64,000 nucleotides of DNA from JAWLEP01 sp964553045 (lineage in GTDB: Bacteria > Fermentibacterota > Fermentibacteria > Fermentibacterales > JCC-6). The stretch spans positions 26,337 to 90,336 of the forward strand of contig CAZKJG010000014.1 in the NCBI GenBank assembly GCA_964553045.1, in the 5' to 3' direction. Made by a program: the position numbers and the translations under genes. Under the pieces are notes generated by a model. It saw only the letters and a list, made by a program, of their open reading frames with translations, had not been told where the DNA came from and ran no database searches. This document shows positions 34,718 through 42,271 of this stretch, piece by piece (position 1 is the stretch's first letter; each line of letters opens with the position of its first letter).

Positions 34718-35781
34718 GAATTCTGGAGGTCTACAAGGGTATCTACCCCCGGACCAAGGGGGGGATAGAGCGTTACGTTCACGACCTGGGCGGCCACCTG
34801 TCCGGCCGGGGGCACGTCGTGGAGGTGCTGGTGCCATCCGGCCGGCCGCGTGGACGGAGCTGCGAGCTGCAGGGAATGGAGGTCCGGACGGTTCCGGGCC
34901 TGATCACTCTGCTCTCCAACCCCATAACGCCGGGGCTGGGACTTGCTCTCCGTCGCAGCCGGGCGGATATCCTCCACTTCCACCTCCCACTTCCCACTGC
35001 CGTGCTCTCGTGGAGCGTCTGGGGTGACGGCAGGCCGTACGTGGTCACCTACCACAGCGACATAGTCCGGCAGAGTGTCCTCCTGCCGGTCTACGGCCCG
35101 CTTCTCTCCCGCTTCCTCCGTCGCGCGGGCTTCGTGCTGGCAACCTCACCCGTCTACGCCCGAAGCTCGCCCTTTCTGGCGGGGCTGCCCAACGTGCGAG
35201 TGGTTCCCATAGGCGTTGACACCGAGAGGTTCACGCCGGGCCCGGGCGAGGAGGGCGACTACTTCCTCTTCGTGGGCAGGTTCAGGAAGTACAAGGGTAT
35301 CGACGTTCTGCTGGACGCCTGGTCCCGTCTGGAGGGCCCCGGGCTGGTCATGGTCGGGGACGGACCGCTGGGCCCGCATGCCCGGTGCCGGGCAGAGCAG
35401 GAGGGACTGCGCGTGGATTTCCCCGGAACCGTCGACGACAGCAGGCTCATCCGCCTCTACCGGGGCGCCCGGGCCCTGGTGCTCCCCTCGACGCACAGGA
35501 GCGAGGCGTACGGCATGGTTCAGCTGGAGGCCATGGCCTGCGGCACCCCCGTGATAAGCACATCGCTGGATACCGGGGTCAGGTGGGTCAACCGCGCCGG
35601 GGTCACCGGGCTCACGGTACCTCCCGGCGACGCCGCGGCCCTGGCCTCGGCGGTCGGGAGGATGATGGACGACGGCCTGCGCGACAGGCTCTCCAGGGGA
35701 GCCCTGGACAGGGCAGGCGGCGAGCTGGAGGCGTCCAGGGCCTTCGCCATGGTGGAGCGCGCCATGGAGGAGTCGCTGTGA
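34714..35781 (+). CDS. glycosyltransferase family 4
   Basis: GT-B enzyme of 355 residues. MRILEVYKGIYPRTKGGIER, FHLPLPTAVLSW, VVTYHSDIVRQ, YFLFVGRFRKYKGIDVLLDA and RSEAYGMVQLEAMACGTPVI follow the GT4 order, close to the CapM/PimB-like branch. TTG 34714 is fixed by the TTGA overlap; the longer frame upstream is the shadow of the preceding gene. It shares the operon with the nucleotidyltransferase and the other GT4, forming a second small glycan group. Confidence 0.88.
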   Translation: MRILEVYKGIYPRTKGGIERYVHDLGGHLSGRGHVVEVLVPSGRPRGRSCELQGMEVRTVPGLITLLSNPITPGLGLALRRSRADILHFHLPLPTAVLSWSVWGDGRPYVVTYHSDIVRQSVLLPVYGPLLSRFLRRAGFVLATSPVYARSSPFLAGLPNVRVVPIGVDTERFTPGPGEEGDYFLFVGRFRKYKGIDVLLDAWSRLEGPGLVMVGDGPLGPHARCRAEQEGLRVDFPGTVDDSRLIRLYRGARALVLPSTHRSEAYGMVQLEAMACGTPVISTSLDTGVRWVNRAGVTGLTVPPGDAAALASAVGRMMDDGLRDRLSRGALDRAGGELEASRAFAMVERAMEESL

Positions 35782-36326
35782 TCCGGACGGAGGCGAGGTC
35801 CGCAGCGGGAACGGAAGCGGCCCTTCTGGCGCTGCTGGCCGTTGCCCTGGGAACGCTGGAGGGGCTTGTGCCCAGGCCGGTCCCGTTCCTCAAGCTGGGC
35901 CTTGCCAACGCGGCCGTGGTCATCGCCCTCGTACGGCTGGGGGTATTCAAAGCGGCGCTGGTCACCGGGGTCAGGGTGGCGGGGGTGGGCATGGCCACCG
36001 GCGTGCTGGCCACTCCTTCATTCGCCCTGTCGGCCTCCGGGGCGCTGGCCGCACTGGCGGCCATGGGTCTTCTGTCCCGGCTGCGGCCGGCGGCCCTTTC
36101 GGTGGTGGGCCTGTCCCTGGCCGGCGGGGAGGCCAGCATGCTGGGTCAACTCGGCGCCGCGGCCGTCCTGCTGCCGGAGCTGCCACTGGACCGCCTGGCG
36201 GGGCCTGCCCTGGCCTGGGGATGCCTTTCGGGGGCCGCCGTGGGCGCCGGAGCGAACTGGCTTCTGCGCAGGGGCAGGCTGGAGTCCGCTCTGGACAGGC
36301 TTGCCCGCGGGGCACCCGAGGGCTAA
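35778..36326 (+). CDS. Gx-type membrane protein (HepI/Gx transporter-like)
   Basis: Hydrophobic 182-residue protein with five to six membrane segments. The stretch LEGLVPRPVPFLKLGLANA and RLGVFKAALVTGVRV match the Gx transporter family (once annotated as heptaprenyl diphosphate synthase component I), thought to be a membrane substrate-binding component related to ECF transporters. GTG 35778 overlaps the GT4 stop as GTGA. Its job here is uncertain; association with polyprenyl-linked glycan genes may be coincidental. Confidence 0.68.
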   Translation: MIRTEARSAAGTEAALLALLAVALGTLEGLVPRPVPFLKLGLANAAVVIALVRLGVFKAALVTGVRVAGVGMATGVLATPSFALSASGALAALAAMGLLSRLRPAALSVVGLSLAGGEASMLGQLGAAAVLLPELPLDRLAGPALAWGCLSGAAVGAGANWLLRRGRLESALDRLARGAPEG

Positions 36327-36352
36327 TATTGCGCTCCTGAGCGGGGAGGGAT

Positions 36353-36625
36353 ATGCTTCACAGCAAACCGGCGGGATTCTGGGTCTTCATGGCCCTGGCC
36401 GGAATGGTGACCGGCACCATAGCGGGAGAGGCGCTGGGCGCCGTGCTTCCGGACAGCGCCGCCACGTTACGGACGTTTTTCTCGAGGTCCCTTGACCTCT
36501 CCCTGGGACCTGTAAGATTTGATATTGTGGTACTGAGATTCGGGCTGCAGGAGATCGGAATCAAACTGAACGTCATGAGCTTCGTCGGCCTGGTTCTTGT
36601 AGGCTATCTTTACAGGTGGTTCTGA
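36353..36625 (+). CDS. DUF4321 small membrane protein
   Basis: A 90-residue protein with two membrane segments (about 8-28 and 74-90) and an intervening loop, matching the DUF4321 family, of unknown function. GFWVFMALAGMVTGTIAGE and IGIKLNVMSFVGLVLVGYLY are the conserved parts. GGGGAGGG precedes ATG 36353. It lies between the Gx gene and tatA. The second half of the gene is AT-richer than its neighbours. Confidence 0.7.
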   Translation: MLHSKPAGFWVFMALAGMVTGTIAGEALGAVLPDSAATLRTFFSRSLDLSLGPVRFDIVVLRFGLQEIGIKLNVMSFVGLVLVGYLYRWF

Positions 36626-36669
36626 CGGCGGCTAGGTGACGTTGAGCGGTTCGACGGAAAGGGCGTGCC

Positions 36670-36930
36670 ATGGGTAGGCTGGGCACATGGGAGCTGATAG
36701 TAATAGTCCTGGGTCTGCTTCTGCTCTTCGGAGCGAAGAGGATCCCGGAGATAGCCAGGTCCCTGGGGCAGGCCCTGAATCAGTTCAAGCGCGGCATGAA
36801 GGAAGCGTCCCTGGAGGATGACGACGAGGATTCCGAAAGGATTCAGGGCCCATCGGAGGAGGGCCGGACGGATTCGGCGGAAGAGGAGCGCATCCCGGGG
36901 GACGGGAGAGGCGAAGGAGAGGATCGCTAG
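36670..36930 (+). CDS. tatA: Sec-independent translocase protein TatA/TatE
   Basis: Pore-forming subunit of the twin-arginine export system, 86 residues. N-terminal membrane helix (about 6-20), the FGAKRIPEIARSLGQAL hinge and amphipathic helix (about 21-45), then an acidic tail, as expected for TatA. ATG 36670 follows GGAAAGGGCG. TatC is not in the window. Its stop codon is immediately followed by the ATG of the MglA-like gene. Confidence 0.92.
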   Translation: MGRLGTWELIVIVLGLLLLFGAKRIPEIARSLGQALNQFKRGMKEASLEDDDEDSERIQGPSEEGRTDSAEEERIPGDGRGEGEDR

Positions 36931-37533
36931 ATGGCCACCGTCAGCTACAGCGCCAGGGAGATCGACTGCAAGCTCGTGTACTGCGGTCCGGGTCTTTCCG
37001 GGAAGACCACCAATGTCAAGCACATATACAGCAGGGTTTCTTCCGATTCCCGGGGCAAGCTCATATCCCTGGCGGCGGGCAACGAGCGGACGCTGTTCTT
37101 CGACTTCCTTCCGGTCGACACCGGCGAGATCAACGGCTTCCGCGTGCGCCTGCACCTCTACAGCGTTCCCGGGCAGGCCATGTATACCGACAGCCGAAAG
37201 CTGATTCTCCAGGGCGTGGACGGCATAGTCTTCGTAGCCGACTCCCAGAGGGACAGAATGGAGGCCAACATAGCCAGTCTGAGGGACCTCAAGGAGAATC
37301 TGACCCTGCAGAAGCGTAAAGGCGTCAGCGTAGTGCTGCAGTGCAACAAGCGGGACCTCCCCGACATCCTTCCGGTCGATGAGATTCGGGAGGGCCTGGG
37401 CCTGACCCGGGTCCCGTGCATAGCCTCTGTCGCAACGGAGGGAATGGGGGTCTTCGAGACCCTGCGCAAAGTGAGCAGGATGGTGCTGGCAAGGCTGAAC
37501 AAGCAGTTCGAAAGCATACAGGGCAGGGCGTGA
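36931..37533 (+). CDS. MglA-like small Ras-type GTPase
   Basis: Prokaryotic small GTPase of 200 residues in the MglA group, whose Myxococcus member sets polarity and motility. G1 P-loop GPGLSGKTT (about 19-27), the MglA-type switch I FDFLP, G3 LYSVPGQ, G4 NKRD and G5-like SVATEG are all visible. It follows tatA with no gap and overlaps the next gene as TGATG. No MglB/roadblock partner is nearby; the following membrane protein may be its effector (inference). A paralogue lies at 47125. Confidence 0.88.
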   Translation: MATVSYSAREIDCKLVYCGPGLSGKTTNVKHIYSRVSSDSRGKLISLAAGNERTLFFDFLPVDTGEINGFRVRLHLYSVPGQAMYTDSRKLILQGVDGIVFVADSQRDRMEANIASLRDLKENLTLQKRKGVSVVLQCNKRDLPDILPVDEIREGLGLTRVPCIASVATEGMGVFETLRKVSRMVLARLNKQFESIQGRA

Positions 37534-39143
37534 TGAGTGACGAGGGACTTGTAGACATCCTCCTGGTCCGCCTGGGGCGGAACGAGGAGAAGGAGCGGGT
37601 CAAGAGCCTTCTCATCAAGGAGCTTGGCTTCTCAGAGGAGAAGGCCGCCGAGGCGGTAGCGAAGACTCCCAACATGATCCAGAAGGCCGTTCCAATGGGC
37701 AAGGGCAGGGTCATTCAGAACCGTCTCTACCCCTATATCGACCTCCTCCCCAGAATGGACCTTGTTGACGAGGAGCCCGAGGAGGCCGAGGCCCCCGAGC
37801 CCGCGGCGGAGACTGCCACCGAGCCCGCGGCCGAAGAGGAGGCTCCGGAGGAAGAGGACGAGAGCCGCGTGGAGGAGGACGTGTCCGGGCTTCAGACCGC
37901 CGCCGGGGCGGTTGTCGACGCAGGCTTCGCCGAAGAGGACACGGGCGGCGGTGAGCCGGAGGAGGAAGGGCCCGGGACCGGGGCCGAGCCCGAACCCGAT
38001 GATGAGCCCGACCTCGAGATAGAGTCCGGATCGGCCTATACCGCCCCGTCCTCCGAGTCCGAAGAGCCGGGGGAAGAGGAGTCCGAGGGCATGGTGGTGA
38101 CATCGGCCGCAGAGGAGATGCGGCAGATCGAGCGCTGCCACATCTGCGGGCGCACCCCCACCGATGGCGAGAGGTTGGCCCCCTGCAGGTCCTGCGGCGA
38201 ACTCACCTGCCGCGACTGCTTCGACAGGGTTGCCCACGTCTGCGAGAAGTGCGCGGAGGACGGCAAGTTCGTGGACAGGCCGCCGCAGCCAAAGAAGGAG
38301 GCCGTCGAGCGGGCGTCCGCCCCCGCTGCCCGCAGGCAGCCCGCCCCGCCGGCCGCCTCCAGCGGACCCGGAGGCTACAACAAAGGTTTGGTGGCCGGAC
38401 TTGCGGCCGCCCTGGTGGTCGTAGTGCTTCTGGCGGTGGCCTACTTCGTGGACCCGCTGGGCATGTTCGCCGGGGACGCCGATTCGTCGCCCCTGCCGGA
38501 TGACGGCGGTCGACGCGACTCCGTTGCGATCGCCGCAGACACGTCCTCGGTCGATACCGCCTCAACGGCGGCCGACACGGCTTCTGCCGATTCGCTGGCG
38601 GCAGCCGACACCACATCGACCGGTCCGGTTCACGCCGCCGGACCTTTGAACCTCGCCGCGGCCGAGCTCGACTCGGCATCCGCCCTGGCCGACCCGGCGC
38701 CGGTGAGCCTGCTGACCACATCCGGGGTGGTGGGCCTGGAGATCCTGAAGGACGACCTCGAGAGCCTTGGCGAGGACCTGGGGCGCATCGTGGCAGCCGC
38801 GGCCATAGAGGTCGACGCCGCCACCCTTTTCCGGACGGATAGCGGGATAAGCGTTCTGGCGGTTGGCATACTGCACCCCGAAGAGGATACCAGACGCTAC
38901 GCTCTCCTGCGGGGCCTGGGACACTACCTTGCTTCCACCGGCGTGAATGAGCTGGTCTTCTACTACCGGGAGAATCAGTACTACGACGCCAGGGTTGTGA
39001 CCTACGTGAACTCGAATTTCGAGAACCTCTCCCAGGCCACGGGTCCCATGGAGTTCCAGGAGCTGACGGGCTGCACCAGCGCCCAGCAGTGGGAGCTGCT
39101 GAACGGCGAAGTGCGCGCCTGGATCACCTCCATCACGCGCTGA
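37533..39143 (+). CDS. acidic zinc-ribbon membrane protein of unknown function
   Basis: A 536-residue protein not recognised as a known family. Residues 1-65 form a compact helical segment (IKELGFSEEKAAEAVAKTP) reminiscent of the ribosomal L7/L12 C-terminal fold; 68-190 are a very acidic, disordered Glu/Pro-rich linker; 195-245 hold a zinc-binding domain with four CxxC pairs (CHICG, CRSCG, CRDC, CEKC); a Pro/Ala linker leads to one membrane helix (about 289-310). Outside follows an Asp/Ser/Thr/Ala-rich linker and a folded C-terminal domain (about 395-536). ATG 37533 overlaps the MglA-like stop. It could link the cytoplasmic GTPase to the envelope (inference). Confidence 0.6.
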   Translation: MSDEGLVDILLVRLGRNEEKERVKSLLIKELGFSEEKAAEAVAKTPNMIQKAVPMGKGRVIQNRLYPYIDLLPRMDLVDEEPEEAEAPEPAAETATEPAAEEEAPEEEDESRVEEDVSGLQTAAGAVVDAGFAEEDTGGGEPEEEGPGTGAEPEPDDEPDLEIESGSAYTAPSSESEEPGEEESEGMVVTSAAEEMRQIERCHICGRTPTDGERLAPCRSCGELTCRDCFDRVAHVCEKCAEDGKFVDRPPQPKKEAVERASAPAARRQPAPPAASSGPGGYNKGLVAGLAAALVVVVLLAVAYFVDPLGMFAGDADSSPLPDDGGRRDSVAIAADTSSVDTASTAADTASADSLAAADTTSTGPVHAAGPLNLAAAELDSASALADPAPVSLLTTSGVVGLEILKDDLESLGEDLGRIVAAAAIEVDAATLFRTDSGISVLAVGILHPEEDTRRYALLRGLGHYLASTGVNELVFYYRENQYYDARVVTYVNSNFENLSQATGPMEFQELTGCTSAQQWELLNGEVRAWITSITR

Positions 39144-39200
39144 GAGTTCCGCTTGAGTCCGCATATCGAATTCCACCCATGGTGAGGTTGTGCATGCCCG

Positions 39201-41402
39201 ATGGCTGACAAAAAGCTGGTTATCATCGAATCCCCCGCCAAGGCCAGGAGCCTCAGAAGCTACCTGGGCGGGGGCTACAAGGTGGTGGCGTCCAACGGGC
39301 ATGTGAGGGACCTTCCCCGCAAGCGGCTGGCCGTCTCCGACGACGGTGAGTACGCCCCCAGTTACACGGTTCTCCCCGAGCAGCGCCGGAAGGTGCGGAA
39401 GCTCAAGAGCGCCGCCAGCGGCTATCGGAAGATCTACCTGGCCGCCGATCCGGACCGGGAGGGAGAGGCCATCTGCTGGCACCTCTCCGAGCTGCTGGGG
39501 GGAAAGGGCAAGATTTTCAAACGCCTGCGCTTCAACGCAATAACCAAGGAATCCGTCACCGCCGCCGTGCGCAGCCCCCAGCCCCTGGACATGAAGCTGG
39601 TCAAAGCCCAGCAGGCCCGCCGGGTGATGGACAGGCTGGTGGGCTACAAGGTGAGTCCCTACCTGTGGAGGACGGTGGGCAAGGGGCTCAGCGCCGGACG
39701 GGTACAGACGGTTGCCCTGCGGCTGGTGCGGGAGCGGGAGGATCGAATAGAGGCCTTCGAGCCCCGGGAGTACTGGCTCCTCCACGCGGATTTCGGGCAG
39801 GACGGACAGAGGTTCCGGGCGACTCTGCACCGCAGAAAGGGACGCCGCACGGACACCGTCAAGAGCTCGGCCTCGACTCGCGAAGAGGCCGAACGGCTGG
39901 AGAGTGAGATATCGACCCGGGACGCCTGGACCATCAGCTCGATACAGCGGAAGATTCGAAGCAGGCGCCCGGCTCCGCCATTCATCACGAGTACCCTACA
40001 GCAGTCGGCTGCGGGAGCCCTTCGCTTCTCACCCTCGCGGACTATGCGGCTGGCCCAGTCGCTCTACGAGGGCGTGGAGATCGAGAAGGGCGAGCACACC
40101 GGTCTGATCACCTACATGAGAACGGACTCGGTACGCATAAGTCCTCCTGCCATGGAGGCATGCAGAGATCTGATCAGAAAGCGCTTCGGCGAGGAGACCC
40201 TGTCGGAGAAGCCACGGCGCTACCGCAGCTCCAAGGGGGCCCAGGACGCCCATGAGGCGATCCGTCCCACCGACCCGTCCCGCACGCCCGAGAGCCTGAA
40301 GGGGGTGCTGGACGGAGACCGGCTGAAGCTGTACGCGCTTGTATGGAAGCGATTCGTGGCAACCCAGATGTCGGAGGCCAGGCTGGCCAGGACAACGGTT
40401 ACCGTGACCGGAGGCGAGCTGGAGTTCACCTGCAGGGGCGAGCGGATGGAGACCCCGGGGTTCTCCGCCGTGGACCCGGGCCAGATAAGGCTGGACAAGC
40501 CCCTTCCCGAGCTGGCGGAAGGCCCGGTGAGGATGGAGGGGCTTGAGAAGGAGCAGCGATTCACCAAGCCGCCTCCGAGGTTCACCGAGGCCAAGCTGGT
40601 GGCCGAGATGAAGAAGCTGGGCATAGGCAGGCCCTCCACCTACGTGAGCATCATCTCCACGCTCAAGCGCCGGAAGTACGTCGGCAGGGAGAAGGGCAGG
40701 CTGGTCCCGACCGAGCTGGGTACCATTACGGTCAGGCTGCTGGTGGATCTCTTTCCCCACATCTTCGAGACCGGCTTCACCGCCCGCATGGAGGAGCTGC
40801 TGGACGAGATAGCCGGCGGCAGGAAGGGCTACGTCGAGGTTCTGGACAGGTTGAGCCGACCGCTGCGGTCATCGTTGAAGACCGCCATGGAAAACCTGGG
40901 CAGGGTCAAGCGCAGCCTGCGCCAGGAGACCGACGAAGAGTGCCCCAAATGCGGGGCGCCGCTGGCCATACGATGGGGCAAGTACGGCCGGTTCTACGCC
41001 TGCACCGCCTTTCCCGACTGCCGTTACACGAGGCCCCTGGAGGAAGACCTGGAGGAGGTCGAGCTCGACCGGAGGTGCCCGGAGTGCGGAGGAAGGCTGC
41101 TGGTGAGACGGGGCCGATACGGGCGCTTCCTGGGGTGTGAGAACGCCCCGGACTGCAGACACACAGAGCCCCTTCCCACGGGTGTCTCCTGTCCCCGGCA
41201 GGGCTGCGAGGGCGAGCTGGTGGAGCGGAGGTCGCGCAAGGGGAAGAGGTTCTACTCGTGCAACCGCTACCCGGACTGCGACTACGCCATATGGAACCCG
41301 CCGCTGAACGAGCGGTGTCCCAGGTGCGGCTTTCCCATACTGGAGAAGAGAACCAGGGGGATATACTGTCCGAACTGCAGGAAGAAGATAAGGGACTCCT
41401 GA
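39201..41402 (+). CDS. topA: DNA topoisomerase I
   Basis: Type IA topoisomerase that relaxes negative supercoils, 733 residues. TOPRIM domain at the N-terminus (LVIIESPAKARSL; acidic triad in ADPDREGEAICWH), active-site Tyr305 in ITYMRTDSVR, and QSAAGALRFSPSRTM. The C-terminal region has four zinc-finger repeats (CPKCG, CPECGG, CPRQGC, CPRCG each with a second Cys pair). ATG 39201 is used; no strong ribosome site is seen. The 3' end overlaps the recombinase start. Confidence 0.97.
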   Translation: MADKKLVIIESPAKARSLRSYLGGGYKVVASNGHVRDLPRKRLAVSDDGEYAPSYTVLPEQRRKVRKLKSAASGYRKIYLAADPDREGEAICWHLSELLGGKGKIFKRLRFNAITKESVTAAVRSPQPLDMKLVKAQQARRVMDRLVGYKVSPYLWRTVGKGLSAGRVQTVALRLVREREDRIEAFEPREYWLLHADFGQDGQRFRATLHRRKGRRTDTVKSSASTREEAERLESEISTRDAWTISSIQRKIRSRRPAPPFITSTLQQSAAGALRFSPSRTMRLAQSLYEGVEIEKGEHTGLITYMRTDSVRISPPAMEACRDLIRKRFGEETLSEKPRRYRSSKGAQDAHEAIRPTDPSRTPESLKGVLDGDRLKLYALVWKRFVATQMSEARLARTTVTVTGGELEFTCRGERMETPGFSAVDPGQIRLDKPLPELAEGPVRMEGLEKEQRFTKPPPRFTEAKLVAEMKKLGIGRPSTYVSIISTLKRRKYVGREKGRLVPTELGTITVRLLVDLFPHIFETGFTARMEELLDEIAGGRKGYVEVLDRLSRPLRSSLKTAMENLGRVKRSLRQETDEECPKCGAPLAIRWGKYGRFYACTAFPDCRYTRPLEEDLEEVELDRRCPECGGRLLVRRGRYGRFLGCENAPDCRHTEPLPTGVSCPRQGCEGELVERRSRKGKRFYSCNRYPDCDYAIWNPPLNERCPRCGFPILEKRTRGIYCPNCRKKIRDS

Positions 41403-42271
41403 CGGAGTTCGACCGGGAGCTGGAGTACGGTGATGGCGCTTCCGACCACACCAGGAGAGCCTACCGCGGCGAGCTTCAGTGGTTGGCAGAGTGGCTGGGT
41501 GGAGGGCTGGAGGACGGCTTCCGCCTGGACCGGCTGCGGGGCTACCTGCGGCACCTGGCCGGCAGGGAGCTGGCATCCGCTACCCTGTCCCGTTCGGTGG
41601 CGGCCCTTCGCCGCTTCGGCCGCTGGCTGCAGGAGACGGGAAGGGCGGAGGACAACCAGGCCGCGGGGCTCAGCTCTCCCAGGAGCTCCGGGAGGCTTCC
41701 CGGGTTCCTCTCGGTGGCGGAAGTCCGGGAGGTGCTGGAGACTTACGACACCTCCCGGATACTCGGGCTGAGGAACCGGGCGGTGGTGGAGGTTCTGTAC
41801 GGTTCGGGGCTTCGGGCCTCCGAGTGTGCCGGTCTCACCCTGGAGGCCACCAACCTGCGTGAAGGTAATCTCAGGGTACTGGGCAAGGGACGCAAGGAAC
41901 GCGTGGTGCCCGTTCCCTCGGGGTCGCTGGACGTACTGCGGCAATGGGTGGGGAACAGGGGAAGGCTGCTGGAGGGACGGCCCGATCCGGGAACGGTGTT
42001 CGTGAGCGTTCGGGGGCGGCGTCTTGACCCCAGGGACGTCCGCCGTATTGTTGCACGTGGCGTGGGCAGGGCGGCCAGGGCCGCCGGGGCCACGCCTCAC
42101 ACCTTCAGGCACAGCTTCGCCACCCATCTTCTGGACAGGGGGGCGGACCTGAGGGCGGTGCAGGACATGCTCGGCCACGCCAGCCTCTCCACAACCCAGG
42201 TCTATACGCACCTGACGGCCGGGAGGCTGCGGGACACTCACAGAAAGGCTCATCCCAGGGGGAAAGAGTGA
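41399..42271 (+). CDS. tyrosine recombinase XerC/XerD-like, probable CTG start
   Basis: Chromosome-dimer-resolution-type recombinase, about 290 residues. N-terminal SAM-like arm domain (SDHTRRAYRGELQWLAEW), catalytic domain with Arg in GLRASECAGL, Lys in LGKGRKERVVPVP, the HTFRHSFATHLL box, LGHASLSTTQVYTHLT with the nucleophile Tyr. No ATG, GTG or TTG fits between topA and the arm domain; CTG 41399 forms a CTGA overlap with the topA stop and has AAGGGA just upstream. topA-xer adjacency is common in bacteria. XerC versus XerD cannot be decided. Confidence 0.9.
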   Translation: MTEFDRELEYGDGASDHTRRAYRGELQWLAEWLGGGLEDGFRLDRLRGYLRHLAGRELASATLSRSVAALRRFGRWLQETGRAEDNQAAGLSSPRSSGRLPGFLSVAEVREVLETYDTSRILGLRNRAVVEVLYGSGLRASECAGLTLEATNLREGNLRVLGKGRKERVVPVPSGSLDVLRQWVGNRGRLLEGRPDPGTVFVSVRGRRLDPRDVRRIVARGVGRAARAAGATPHTFRHSFATHLLDRGADLRAVQDMLGHASLSTTQVYTHLTAGRLRDTHRKAHPRGKE

